Source of the DNA: Flammulina velutipes
Lineage: Eukaryota; Basidiomycota; Agaricomycetes; Agaricales; Physalacriaceae
DNA length: 64,000 nt
NCBI GenBank assembly: GCA_011800155.1
Contig: CM022371.1
Location: 2,108,001-2,172,000, forward strand
Direction: 5' to 3'
The notes below the pieces were generated by a model. That model saw nothing but the letters and a program-made list of their open reading frames with translations, searched no databases and had not been told where the DNA came from. Made by a program: the position numbers and the translations under genes. Below are positions 1 to 12,100 of the stretch, piece after piece (the stretch's first letter is position 1; every line of letters begins with the position of its first letter).

Positions 1-31
1 ATTTTGTGGCGGCAAAGAAAGAATGCTTCCG

Positions 32-39
32 TGACGTCA
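32..39. promoter_or_regulatory. CRE-like palindrome TGACGTCA
   Basis: A perfect 8-bp TGACGTCA palindrome lies 57 bp before the predicted ATG at 97. This is the classic binding site of ATF/CREB-type bZIP factors. The match is seen directly; a role in expression of the downstream gene is inferred from position only. Confidence 0.35.
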
Positions 40-96
40 CGTTTCTTCTCTAACTATGCTACCACCACTGTCCTTTAGCTCAAACGACTTTGCTTC

Positions 97-1462
97 ATGA
101 CTGCCTTCAACAATGCTTTTGTCGTCCAGTCCATCGTCAATTCACACCGCCAGCATCGTCCTCGTCGTCGAGTCACTTCAGATCCTTGTCTGCTAGAGAG
201 ATTGCCTCCAAATGGTGCGTAGACATCCGACATCGTTATTGTTCGCTCACCCACAAGTAACAGCTTACATAGAGCGCGAAGCAGAGAGATCTGCTCCCTT
301 TGCTGTTCTAAAGCAGCTACGACGCAGTCCATCGCCTCCGAGAGACGACAACGCCGAACGCAGTCCAACTGAGTCACATCGACGACGAGCATCCAGCGCT
401 ACAACCGAAGAGCCAACATCCCCAGTGCTAAAGGTGGCCTCTCCACGCTATGCCGGTCCTTGGCAAGACCCACAGGTAAGCTCCACCCGCGTCGTTTCCC
501 ACTCTTACTGATCGTAACTTCAGCCGTTCGAAGTATTCCGAGCTGTCGAGCGCAAGGATATCGAATACCTCATGCAAATACGGGACAGAGCATTCCATGT
601 ATGTGCTTTTAAACTCGCTACCAAATCATATTAATTCACCTTAGCTCCTTCTTCGCAAAACCGGAGACGCCACACCCCTATTACACGCTATGCGTATTGG
701 ACAGTCACATAGGGACGTTGCAATTATCCTCATAGGCGCATTCTCTCGGTGGATCAACCAGCTCGACGAGACAGAAATCCAGAAACCGAGGACCAAGACC
801 CTCCTCAAAGCTCTTCGCACTAACCTCAAACTTGCCATCGACTACGGCCTCGCAAAATCCCAAAGCGACCTAACCGCATCGTTCATGCAGACGCTGATCA
901 TGAGCGAAGGTGACAAGTGGATTCACAACGTTGTGGCCAGTGTTACTATCGCGCTACGTGCTGGGACAAGAGGCAAGCCAGTGCAGACGGCAGATTCAGC
1001 TGTTAGGAAATTTGCGACGCGCGAGCTCGGGCGGGCGGAGCTTATAGCGTCACTGGAGGACTACGTGGCCAATTCCACTATGGATTTGTTGATGATGGGG
1101 GCGTGGAACCTCGCGTTAGAGACGATAAAGGATGATTCTCCGTTACCAGTGAGTGCAGTTTCCTCTTCTCAGTGCATATGACTAACTTTGAAGTTGGGGA
1201 TGTAGAGCTATTTCTTTGCGCGAGACGACCGAATGTACAAAGCATTAAAGGACAAGCTTGATAAGCATAGTGTTATAGTGCGACAGAAACTTGGCAAGAG
1301 GCTTAGGTGGCAACTGAGGGTGCTCATCAATGTTGTCGAAGGGAGGACGACGACTTATAGGGTTCGTTTTCCTGCTGATGCCCCCTCTAATCAATACTCA
1401 TTCTTGCACAGCGAAAGGTCGAGCTTCTGACCGGGGAGCTCGATGACGGCGACGGACTGTAA
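97..1462 (+). CDS. Conserved hypothetical protein, helical, ankyrin-like N-terminal half
   Basis: I do not recognise a named family. I start the gene at ATG 97 (MTAFNNAFVV) because a donor at 215 and an acceptor ending at 263 keep the frame into YIEREAERSA. An ATG at 212 gives a shorter open frame but reads through this intron. The product is about 370 residues. A basic, Ser/Pro/Arg-rich N-terminus is followed by FEVFRAVERKDIEYLMQIRD and a helical body containing ATPLLHAMRIGQSHRDVAII, which looks like an ankyrin-type helix pair. The C-terminal part is Lys/Arg-rich and ends at the TAA at 1460. There are about five short introns. No signal peptide or membrane segment is visible. Function is unknown; a scaffold role would be a guess. 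Confidence 0.7.
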
Positions 1463-1901
1463 TATATACGACGGTTGCTTTCTTGTATCTTATGATCTCT
1501 CTTATGTTGTGTGTATTAACATCTTTTGCAGTCTCAGTCCCTCGCCCGATCTGCTCATACAAAGGTGCCGCGCTGGTCCAAAATCCCAACCAGCGCTGGC
1601 GTATCGTTGAGCAAATATTGAACGTGTTTCCTTCTTCGAAGGCCGGTAAATTAACCGTCACAGCGCTCGTACAAGGTGCCAGGCAGAGCTCCAAGATCAC
1701 CGCTAGCACGGCGTATTCTCGAGCAGACATTATTTTGGATTTGTTATTGTAATAATGAAATTGACAACTTCTCTTGCACCACATTGCAACTCTCATGACC
1801 TCTGGCTACAAGCAACACATGCATTGGTGGTACAAGATGTATTTCAGTCAACGCGGGAGATAAATGCGCGCGTCAAAGCATGGCATAGAGTCCAAGATGA
1901 A
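1463..1901. other. Intergenic region between convergent genes
   Basis: This stretch separates the 3' ends of the hypothetical gene and the CSN3 gene. Open frames occur on both strands here (about 1483-1752 plus, 1398-1796 minus), but they overlap each other, have no recognisable domain and look like 3' UTR sequence. I see no tRNA, repeat or mobile element. Confidence 0.5.
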
Positions 1902-3430
1902 TCATGACATGGACAAACTGATGTCCTCAGACCAAGCAGCAGCACCCCGGTCACTCAACTGTCCAAACAAATCCTCGTCGACGGCCATGTTAGTAGATGG
2001 CCAATCCGACTGGTTCTTCACAGCCTGTATATCATAAGTGAAGTAATCCCCTTCTCGATATAGATAACGGACCTTGGACAAAAACTCCTTGCTCTTGCTA
2101 ATTTCCATGTCGAGAATTTGGAGTTTCTGGTAGTCCTTTTGAGCGTCAAACAGCACACGATCGACTTGTGCTTTGGTAAACTGCAGAGGTGGGTCTGAGA
2201 AGGTCACGGTTGTCGTAGATAGTACGGCAGAGATATCTTCCAACTCAATCTAAGCACAATCTCAGTAAGGAAAATAAGAAGGAGGGAAAAACCCATACCA
2301 TGCTCAGAACCAAATCTCTAACAGCAACGTCACTCGAAATTCCTACCTGACGACCAATTTCCGCAAAGCTCAAGGTGACATAGGTCTTGGTTAATCTCTT
2401 GACCTGCCATCTTTGAGCGCGCTGGAGAGCCTGCGTAATCAAGCCGATGTTCTTCTCCGTCATGAAGAGGTTCCTCTCCTTTTCCACCAGCTTGGACAAC
2501 GCGTCACCGTGTGTAGGATACAGTTCGACAAAGTTGTAATACGGTGAGCTGCGGAATGCCCTCAACAAACCCGGGCTGGTGTACTTTGGTAGCGGGGGCG
2601 CAGAGCCGGTACGAATGAGCTGCACAAGCTTGAGTTTCTTGAGCGCCTCGAATTGTATCGCGCTTATGGTCTGTCCAGAGGCAGGGGCGGTGATGCAGAT
2701 CTCAAAGTAGTCTTCAGCTAGAGCCCACTTGTTCATGGCGGCAAGTGATACGCCCGCGATGTAATGGTACATGAGGTTGTCGAGATACGTGAGGTCCGGC
2801 GACAACGCCAGAGCGATGTTTGTGATCTGGTTGTTCTCAAGGAGGGGAAGTGTTTGAGGGAAGGAACGCGACTGGGCGCATGCGAGGAGAAAAGTAGTGT
2901 GGATTGACGTTAGATGAGATGGCGTTGGTGGATAACGCATGACGAGTGCGAAGAGGGAAGGAATGGCGAGGCGGAGATTAGATTGGTTAGCGAGCTTGTG
3001 GATTGCCTTGGCGAGCATGATGACTGGACTAATGAGTTATACACGGGCATAACCACGAAGCAATACACACCTCGTTCGGGGGCGCAACGGATCTGGGCAG
3101 GATCACAGGATTCGCAGAACTGGTTTATGTGGGACCATGGCGGTACCGCGTTTTGCATATGCAGTCGGGCAGACCTAGTGATATGATGAGCATTTTGAGG
3201 AGTGTATGAGGCTATTTTGAAGCGTACAGAATGTACAAAAGGCCGAGTGAGTTTTGACGGAAATCCAGGACATAGAGAGGATCCTGTCCAGACGCCAGAG
3301 GGCCTGAGAGGATGAGATCGCGGGTTTCCTTGGGGAGAATGCTCTTTATTGTATGGTTGAGTGCAACGGCGTTGTTTGAGGTTGTAACCTGGTGCACGAT
3401 ATTGTCTATGGAGACCTCTGGCGGTGCCAT
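1902..3430 (-). CDS. CSN3: COP9 signalosome complex subunit 3 (CSN3)
   Basis: This is a subunit of the COP9 signalosome, which removes NEDD8 from cullins and so controls cullin-RING ubiquitin ligases. The start is MAPPEVSIDNIV at 3430. Splicing links that exon to one containing PWSHINQFCESCDPAQIRCA and then to the large exon 2304-3018 (VIMLAKAIHKLANQSNLRLA), a helical repeat followed by a PCI domain. The PCI winged-helix part contains YVTLSFAEIGRQVGISSDVA. The last exon carries ISAVLSTTTVTFSDPPLQFT and an acidic tail. The first intron donor lies just after codons for LGLL, with the acceptor before SARLHM. The start codon is only 61 bp from the divergent PYM gene, so the two probably share a promoter. 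A second signalosome subunit, CSN4, lies at 52.7-54.2 kb. Confidence 0.87.
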
Positions 3431-3459
3431 AATGGTGGTAAGAGACGAAGGACGGTCGA

Positions 3460-3470
3460 CCCTAACCCTA
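3460..3470. promoter_or_regulatory. Telomere-like CCCTAACCCTA element in a divergent promoter
   Basis: The 61-bp gap between the CSN3 and PYM start codons contains CCCTAACCCTA, nearly two units of the TTAGGG telomere repeat. In other eukaryotes such telo-boxes bind Tbf1/TRF-type Myb proteins and mark promoters of housekeeping genes. The motif is seen directly; its regulatory role here is inference. Confidence 0.4.
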
Positions 3471-3491
3471 GCCACCACTTGACTCTGAACC

Positions 3492-4028
3492 ATGTCGCGT
3501 CCGCCAATCAACCCCGATAAATCTGTGGCGGGCATCGCGCTCGATCCCAAAACGCTCGAGCGCGTAATTCCAGAATCTAAACGTCCAGATGGAACGTACG
3601 TCTCTGCGCCACACTTCCGCCAACAAATGCTGTAACTCTCCTCCAGCGTCCGCAAACAAATAAAGATCCGCCCTGGCTACACTCCCCAGGAGGATGTCAA
3701 ACGCTTTCGCGGCACAAAACAGGCTCAGATGGACTCCAACGTGCTGCCGAAAGGCCATATCGTCGGTTGGGCACCACCACCAGCAGCCTCATCATCAGCC
3801 CAACCTCTGAGCAAGAGTGCAAAGAAGAATGCAAAGCGAAGAGAGAAGAAAGACGAGAAGAAGAAGACGGAAGTCGTGCAGGAGAACTGGGACGACGACG
3901 ACGGCGACGCAGAACCGTCCGCGGCGTCGCAAACAGCGGACACGAAGCCATCTGCTGAAGCTAAATCAGCGGCAGACACTTCCGCAGACACGCTTGCGGC
4001 AGACTTGGAGAAGCTAGAGGTGAAGTGA
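3492..4028 (+). CDS. PYM: PYM, partner of Y14 and Mago (exon-junction complex disassembly factor)
   Basis: PYM proteins bind the Mago-Y14 core of the exon junction complex and release it from translated mRNA at the ribosome. The N-terminal Mago/Y14-binding module is clear. After a 5' exon starting MSRPPINPDKSVAGI, one intron (about 3593-3643) is removed between PESKRPDGT and VRKQIKIRPGYTPQEDVKRF, which gives the typical RPDGTxRKxxxxRxGYxPQED signature. The middle is low-complexity, rich in Lys, Asp and Ala, and contains SKSAKKNAKRREKK, the basic coiled stretch that PYM proteins use for ribosome contact. The C-terminus is acidic and helical (DTLAADLEKLEVK). Length is about 162 residues, usual for the family. 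It is transcribed divergently from CSN3. Its presence fits a genome with very many introns. Confidence 0.9.
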
Positions 4029-4304
4029 ACGAAATATCTGTTGTATCAACATGTATACTAGAGGACATCTATCGAGGCGTGACCTGTGGCGCACTGGCCG
4101 GGAGCTGATCGTAATGTCCCTTGCTCTTCTTGTGCATGAGCAATAGATAAGTCGCAGACTACATGATACCAGCCGGCCCGCCCCTTCTTTTTCTAAGGCT
4201 GATGACCATGCTTCCTCCTTCTGGGACGCCGATATCTCTCCAGGCCCTCGGACGATATACCTATAACAATAGGCAGGCGACCACACAGCTCATCTCTCGA
4301 TAAG

Positions 4305-7300
4305 ATGCTGCTCTTTTACGCCCTAATCGCCCTCACTGTCTTCGATGGACGAGCACAGCGCATGTCCGCCAGTTTCTCCTCCATGTCTGCCTTGACCGTT
4401 CTTTAGTTGCACCCAAGAGGTATACGACTCTGCCTTTGGGAGAAATCCGGCCTTCAGGATGGCTGCGCGACCAGGTAGATACTTCTTGACTCTCTAACAT
4501 CCAAATCTCATCCACGCTCGAAGCTTGATGTACAGTCGAACGGCATGGCAGGGCACTTGCACAAGTTCTATGGCTACGTGAAGAACAGTGACTGGATTGG
4601 CGGATCGTCTGCTTACTCTAGTCTCGAGGAAGGTATGATGTCACCGAGTCTATACTTCGATGAACTATAGTCAGGCCTGCAGCTGGAAGCTACTGGTTTA
4701 ATGCTATGGTTCCTCATGCCGTCCTCACTGAACACACCGAAATCAAGGAGAAGACGTATGAGTTCCTTGACTATGTACTAACACATCAGGAAGATTCAGG
4801 GTGGCTAGGACCCGAATCTAACAACAATCGGACACGTTTTCTATGGGGGAGGTGCGCCACACATCCTCATCAAAGTTTATTCTATTTGAACATGTAATAG
4901 GTACCCTTTCTTCTTCGGTGCTATTCAAATGGTCGAATATGATCCATCGCTAACCAGTCGCGTGGTGACTGCCATGCACAAGTTTGTTCCTCTCGCCAAT
5001 GAGATGCTTCGAAAGGGGGAAGGACTCGAAATCTGGACCAACACGCGCTGGGAAGACTTTGTCATCGCTTTGCAATGGTTCGTCCTATTTTCGAGTGAGT
5101 TTCCGATGGATAACTAGTTTTACTAACAGGTTATATGACTATCATCCTAACGGAAAAGAGGACCTGCTTATCGACACCATGAAACGGCTAAAGTGGTCTA
5201 GTGTGCCATGGGAAATGGTCTTCCAAGAAGAGGTGAGTGTCGCGTCGTCGTTGTTTTCCTCAGTCCGCGATTCCAGCCCTTCCCCACCGGCTTTAGTACT
5301 TCCCAAAAGGACCAGGTATGTTTTCTCCCACGCCGCCGCCGGATCTTCCGAGTCCGAATGCTCATTCTTCATACAGTGGAGAACCTCGAGAACCCCACAG
5401 GCTATGAACTCACGGTACGGGCATTGGCACTTATTCAGCGCAGGCTAACGGGCACGACTTAGTGGCATGGTGTGAATATGGCGGAGGGAATGAAAGCCCT
5501 TCCAGCGACCTACCGGTTCACGCAAGATAAAACGGGTAAGGCGAACTCTGCTCTATATCTAATCTCGTCTGTATAATACAATAGATCTGGATCTGGCGAG
5601 CTCAGGTTGGGATCTTGTTTTCAAGTATCACGGTCGACCGTCTGGAATCTTTGGAGCAGATGAGTATCTCGCAGGAAAGGAAGCCACGAGAGGGTAAATT
5701 CCGCGCTGTCATCGTAATACCTTGAAGCTGATTACTATTATCGTTCCACGTAGGACGGAGTTGTGTACCGTTGTGGTACGTGTTGATACGGCTCTCTATA
5801 TCGGTACTAATTCGACACCAATGATAGGAAGCAATGTTCTCGTAAATTTACCATTCTATATTGATGAGCAGTTTCTGATTCACCCATCAGTGGGTCATAC
5901 CTGTACCAAATGACTGGGCAGACCAAGTTTTTGGATCAAGTACGTGTCCGCCTCGGAGACGTTTCGGTCCTAACCGGTCGGTAGGTCGAACGTATCGCAT
6001 ACAATGCATTGCCTGGCACTTTGACTGGGGGTAAGACTCTTAGCATCTTGATGGAAGATTTTTGATATATTTCAGACATGTGGGCGAGACAATACGACCA
6101 GCAGCAAAATCAGATTGCGGCAAAGAATATGACGCCGTGCGTGCATCGCTATCATTGTCTTAGAGCTTCTAATCTTGGCTGGTTTCAACAGAAACCCGTT
6201 TGCGGTTAACAGGTACGTCGAACTGAACCATCGACGTTATATCCTATCTCACTTGACTGTGAACTTTAGTGCCTATTCAAACGTGTTCGGGCTTGAGCCA
6301 TATTATCCGTACGTATCTTGATATCGGTCTATGCATAGCTTGTCAACTAGAGCTGTCTGTGTGCGCAGATGTTGTACTGTGAATCACCCCCAAGGATATC
6401 CGAAATTTATCACAAACTCTTTCGTGACGAATGGAGACAAAACACTCCTCGTTCAGACATACCTTGGGCCTTTGACAGCTTCAACAACGCTGGCAGGCGG
6501 TGCGTGTCTTCGAATAATATAGGCCGCCCAAATGACTCATGTCTCTGCCAGACAATTCGGTGAATGTCCAAGCGGAGACCACATATCCGTTCAGTGACAC
6601 CCTGGTGTATACAGTCACTGCCACAAAGGCATTTACATTCGCGATCAGGATACCGAGCTGGTCTGTCAATGGGAGTGTTACCTCTGTCGGTGGTTCGTCC
6701 GCTTTGGCGCCTATCGACGGACTACACAGTATTGCGATACCCAGCGGAACGACTGTGTTCCAACTTAATCTTCCTGCAGAAATCATCGTAGGCAAGTGAA
6801 ACGAACAATCGTCGTCGTGAGCTTAACAAATACATATGTTTCAGAGGACCGGCTACATGGCGCAGTCGCTATCCATCGTGGAGCGCTAAATTATGCCCTT
6901 GATAGTCAGTCCCTTCTCACGGTATTTCCAAGATAGCATGATTTATCAAGTTTTACAGTCGCTTTCACGAGCAAGGTTATCAAGAATAACACTGCAGAAC
7001 CGAGGGCTTCCGATTATGAATTCACCGCCACGTCAGAATGGAGTTACGCTATTGACCCGGCCAGCGCTGAATTCACGTACACGTCCCCCGACGGCGGATC
7101 GTTGCCTTCCCCTATCTTTGACGAAGGGAAGCCACCTGTGACAATTTCAGTGAAGGCTTGCAAGATCAAATGGGCTCTCGCTGGGGATACTTTTGTGGAA
7201 CCTCCTCCTGAGAGCCCGGTCTGTGTCAGCGATTTCGAAACGATTATCCTTAGTCCTTACGGAGTGAGTGATCTCTATGACCTCTATTGTATTCTGACTC

Positions 7301-7414
7301 ATCCGTTTCGGATAGTCGACGAAGCTTAGGATTAGCGAGTTTCCTGTTGTAAATTCTGGTAGTGTTGATGGCTCTTGGCGTTCATGTCTATATATGGCAA
7401 ACTATCTGGAATGA
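4305..7414 (+). CDS. Secreted GH127-like glycoside hydrolase (beta-L-arabinofuranosidase family, DUF1680)
   Basis: The family includes retaining beta-L-arabinofuranosidases that use a zinc-bound cysteine as nucleophile. A hydrophobic leader (MLLFYALIALTVFDGRAQ) suggests secretion. The body is spread over about 17 exons: an alpha/alpha-barrel with SYWFNAMVPHAV, NTRWEDFVIALQWLYDYHPN and GADEYLAGKEATRGTELCT, then [20 protein letters not shown], then beta-sandwich domains (TVTATKAFTFAIRIPSWSVN). The CCTVN motif matches the Cys-Cys-x-x-Asn site that supplies a zinc ligand and the catalytic cysteine in GH127. The TELC cysteine is placed like the other zinc-site cysteine. A likely role is plant cell wall or glycoprotein arabinose release. 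The first exon boundary is uncertain: the open frame from 4305 reaches a stop near 4405, and I could not find a canonical donor that restores phase. The start or first splice site therefore needs transcript evidence. The downstream frame is well supported. Confidence 0.8.
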
Positions 7415-7629
7415 ACTTCACCTTCTTTACTCCACGTCAGTTCTGTAATACCATGTTGATGACTGGTCTACTATTCATAGTACTGTGGCTGGTGTAAGTG
7501 ATACGGAATGAGTGAAGGATCTGCAGGTGTAGATTAGCTAGAAGGATATCAATAGTAATAAGACAACGTTATTATATGTACAAGGGTGATACAACTGTCA
7601 TGCTTGGGAATGTTATGTCGACCTCGAAC

Positions 7630-8804
7630 CTACGTGACCCAGTCCATCTTTTCTAAACCATCGGCTTGATTGACAGGAGTGGTAGGAGCTGTTGTCGGGG
7701 TATGAGTTGGAGTCGAGAGCGGTAGTGCTACCGGTTTCGGCACAGGCGCAGACTTTGTACGCAGCTCCATGGTGACAATAGTCAGACCAACGAGGGAGAA
7801 AAGGGACACTGCAAGTTGTTAATACACTTGAATGATACGAGGGTATGACCCATACTTATAGCGCGTCTCATGTTATGCCATTTGGCCTCTTCGACTAACG
7901 TTCGGAGTTCGCTAATTTCGACAAGGCCTTTACTGAGCATATCCTGGAGGAACATAAACGTTAGGTCCTGAGAGTGGTGTTGGGAACGAACCTCCATCTT
8001 GATGTCGTAATGCTTAAATTCGTCCTTGACCTCATTCCGTCTGCTGTCGAGTTCCATCTGAATCCTATAAACGGCGTTAGAGTGGTCAGCACATTAACTG
8101 GTCGTTATACCGTACTCATGTTTGAGGGTGCTGATATCTTCCTTCATTTTGACATCGAGTTTGTCAATTTCACGTCGTATTGCAGCAGTTTGTGTGGATA
8201 TAGAAGCAGCGTCGTTCCCGATTTGGGTGGTGATTTCTTGTCGAAGCTCGGAAAGTGCAGCACGGAAGAGATATGCTTGCTGGATGAGAATTAACGCGAC
8301 GCGCAGAAGTAGTGAGAGCACACGTACATTGTCGAGATCTTTAACTGTCAAGCCTTCGCTCCGTACTCTGCCCAAGCGGTCCACGAGAAGCGCACGAGTG
8401 GCGCGCATAAGGCTGCGAGCAGTCGGAGTTGGAAAATTCTTTTCGAGTTCGACAAAGAAGGCATGAGTATTGAATGGAGGATGTGAATAAGTGGGAGCCG
8501 GCGTTGGGGGCGGTATTGTTGAAGGAAGGTTGGACGACGATGAGGCCGACTGTTGCTCGTCGTCCTCTGTCGACGGTGGCGGCGGTGGCGGTGGCGGTGA
8601 CTGGGAATGCGCGTTCCGGACAAGACGGGACGGCGACGGCGGGATCCTTGGATGAGCTAAAGATATCGATCGCGCTCCGGGCGGCAACGGAGAGTCGGGA
8701 ATGGACGGATCACGGTGTACAAGCGGGATTAACGACGTGGACGACGGCGGGAGATGGACCTCGGTCGAGATTGCGCGACACAGACGCGGTATCTGACGAA
8801 GCAT
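7630..8804 (-). CDS. Mitochondrial DUF1640 coiled-coil protein (MCUR1/CCDC90, yeast Fmp32-like)
   Basis: Relatives are mitochondrial inner-membrane coiled-coil proteins (MCUR1, CCDC90B, yeast Fmp32) implicated in cytochrome oxidase assembly and calcium uniporter function. The N-terminus [16 protein letters not shown] is a basic amphipathic presequence. It is followed by a long Pro/Ser-rich linker with a run of eight prolines. The conserved domain begins at [20 protein letters not shown] and continues with [20 protein letters not shown] and [15 protein letters not shown] long heptad-rich coiled coil follows ([20 protein letters not shown]), then a C-terminal transmembrane segment ([14 protein letters not shown]) and a short Pro/Thr tail. 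About four introns are present. The gene is divergent from Dicer and convergent with the glycoside hydrolase gene. Confidence 0.85.
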
Positions 8805-9191
8805 GATGGTGGGAAGTAGGGTTTATGGTGCACGTGGTTGCTTGCGTCAGCATCACAACTGAGCCGCCACATCAAAGTGAACTGATTCGAGCGCTGGAAG
8901 CTCAGTTGAGCCAGTGTCGAACCGATCGTTTGTTTGACTGAAATAGTTGTGCACCTCAGCGCCCATGTAGTTCCATCCACAAGGAACAGCATTCATCATC
9001 GCTGATGATTAACAAGAACCCACATCCCAAATACCGCTAGGCCCAAAACACTCAATTTGCGGAGATTGGTCCCCAACTGTAAATCTCCGGAACCAATCTG
9101 GAACACAACATAAAGTTGGCAATCGCAGCTTTGGCGTTGATTTCCTTTTCCAGACGTCATCATGTGACTTTGCTCCTTGGCTTCCACCATC
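8805..9191. other. Intergenic region between divergent DUF1640 and Dicer genes
   Basis: Only 387 bp separate the two start codons. I looked specifically for upstream exons of Dicer that could encode a DEAD/DEAH ATPase domain and found no open frame or motif for one. The region should hold both promoters. A short imperfect palindrome (CATCATCGCTGATGAT) occurs near 8995-9010; I assign it no function. Confidence 0.5.
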
Positions 9192-12100
9192 ATGCTCAAA
9201 ATCTGGAAAGGCAAATGGAAACAACAAAAGGAAAAGATAGAGAGTGGACGAGCTCAGGACAACGAGAAAGATGACGATACTCGAACTGCGTTTTCCGCAG
9301 ATTCGCAGTTCGCCTCGTCCTCCAAACGCCCTCCGAGCTCCGACCTCTCTTCTGAACCTTTAGAACGACCCTCGAAGCGTCGGAAAAGAAATGCGCAAGA
9401 TGAACCTCCAGGTTAGCTATGAATCGTAGTCAACACCGATCTAATTTTCTTTACAGTCCACGGATTTCCTCGCGAGACCATCGTCCTATACGACACGCCC
9501 TCAAAAGAACCCTCCAACTCGCTGACCCTTCTGGTTCGTAATGCAGTACACAATCACCCGTTTCTACATCCGTTTCTGGTCGCCGCTCAACGAGTCTACG
9601 ACGAACTTGGCGTATGCGCTTCAAATCTGTGGTGGAAGCGCGCAGTAACCGACATAGAGCGAGGCTTGCCTCTTTACTCCGACTCCGACGATAAAAAAGG
9701 GATGGAAACACATGTGAGAATTAAAGCACGCGACAAGATCAACAACTTCGACTTTACCATGCCAAATTTCAATATCTACACTCTTGGTTTCAATGTCTCT
9801 CCAAAGTTGTTGAGATTGGTGCAGATTCTGAAGACGCATGAGCCGATTAGACCCTCTTTTCGGGCGGTGGTTTTTGGTCAGTTGTAGACTTGTTCATTCC
9901 GTGGAGAAATGTCTTGATGAAAGCTTAGTCGATAGTCAACTAGTTGCATCCGCCATCACAGACTTAATTAAAGCGGCCGCAGATCTGGACGCCTTCAAGT
10001 GCCGAGCTTTTACGGGTCAGGAAAGAGTACAAGATCAGGTAGATAGAAAGTATCCCTCTCAGAAGCATGTTCTAACCCTTCATTGCCAGAGAGAGCTATT
10101 TCAAGCCTTTACTAAAGGAGATTTCAATCTACTCATTGCGACAACGTCTTCGGAAGACCTGGACATTCCAAGGGCATCGCTTGTCGTCCGGTATGCCATT
10201 TTTCACCGTAGAAGGCCTTCTAATCTCAGCCTTCTGCCATTTAGGTATTCATTATCGAGCGGGTATCTCTCACACGCTTACACCTATTCACGGACAAACG
10301 GATCGGAAAGCCATGTGGTTTTACTGGCCGAGAGGGAAAACCCCATCCACCGGCGCACGATAGAGCTTCTCTCGGGCATGAGCGAGAGTCTGAAGGCGTG
10401 GGGAACATCCACCGAACCCGCGTTTTTTCCACCTACCACCTTCGACGAATTGAAGCCCTTCATCAAGCCTGCACGCGAGGATTCAGGAGAAGAACACCTG
10501 ATAGAACCGCTGACTGGGAATCGCATCTACCTTACAGACGCCACTCTCCTCGTGTTTCGCTTTGGTGCTCTGCTACGAGAAAGGTCTCCCGCTTTAAGTC
10601 CGAATGACTTCAAAATTGAATTCGAGCCCGACCAGACCGATGATAGCTTGAATGTTCGATGCCGCATATCTTTGGCATCGCATAGTTTCTGTGGCGCAAC
10701 GTCGAGCTCGAAGAGTATTGCTCGACGGCATGCTTGTTACGAGGCATGCTCTCAGCTGATGCGTTTAGGATTAATTGGCTACCAGGTCCCTATTCCTGCA
10801 ATCTCGGTTGACAATGTTCATCCGACGATGCCTCCCTTGTCGGACAAGAACGCTGCTACTCGGGAGTATGGCATAAAGAGACCGAACTTTTGGCAGGGAT
10901 ATAGGTTCAATCCAACCAATGTTCTATACCCAATGGTGATATGCGCCGAGGCGGTGAACGCAGGTGACAAGACTTACGCCCCTTTGGTCCTCCTCACGCG
11001 GGACCCACTGCCAGACATTCCGCAGATCAAACTGTGGTTCTCGGGATCCGACGCCGTCGTTCCACTACTTCGAGCAGCGCCAATGGAAGTGGACGACCAT
11101 CAGTTGAATCTTCTTCGCATGTACACAATCAGGCTCTTTAGGGTGCTTACGAACAGACGCGAGTCGTGCCCACTAGAACAATTTCCCTACTTCTTTGCTC
11201 CTCTGGCCCCCAATTGGCAGGCAGAAAGGCTGGATGGATCCAATTCCCATCGCCTTTCCGATTTGACGCATGATGTCGCTTGGGCCACAATGGATTTCGT
11301 GGTCAATAATTTTTCTGTCCCTCTAAAGTATGGCCACGCGGATGTGGTGCGAGAGGACATCGTGGATGCCCTGATCCAGGACAGGCCGACTGAGTTCACT
11401 CGCCGTTATGAAACCATTACCTTACGACCTGACATGACGCCACTAAGCAAACCGGAGAACCAGAAGGTGCACATGGTTTCTCTTTATCTTTCCATCATTT
11501 GACTGACGGTCTGGATAGCCAGGGGGCGATCCTAACGAAAGCATCCTTGACTATATACGATCACATAGTACCACTTTCCAGGGCCTGAAGGACGAGAACC
11601 AATGTATCATTCAAGCCACCACGAAGTCAACTTGGTTTGACCACCTTATGCCGGCTTTTATTCCTCCACCGGAGAGTCCGTACCCCAAATGTAAGTGGCG
11701 CAGACGCCCACGGGGTGTATAGCTAACTTATTGTCTAGATATCATCCCAGAACTTTCTTCTAAATCGACGATAGCAGCAAGGTATGTTGTATGTCGCAGA
11801 TCGGTTGTATCAAATCTCCTTGTTGATATCTAATATCACAGCGTCTTTCGCACCGGCTCTTTGCTTCATTCTATTATGAGCCGAATTGACGAGCACCTCC
11901 TCGTGAAAGAATTGAATGCGAACTACTTCTCACATTCAATATCAGAGGATCTGTTGCACGTAGCCATTACTGCGCCTTCTGTTGCGTATGAATTCAACTA
12001 CGAGCGCTTGGAGTTGTTAGGTATCTCACTTCCATTTTTCTGACACATTCACTTCATCTGATCTTGACATAACCAGGCGACGCGGTTCTCAAATACATGA

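Noticed and set aside
1398..1796. Overlapping open frames on both strands between the first two genes
   Set aside because: No domain, mutually exclusive, located in a convergent 3' region.
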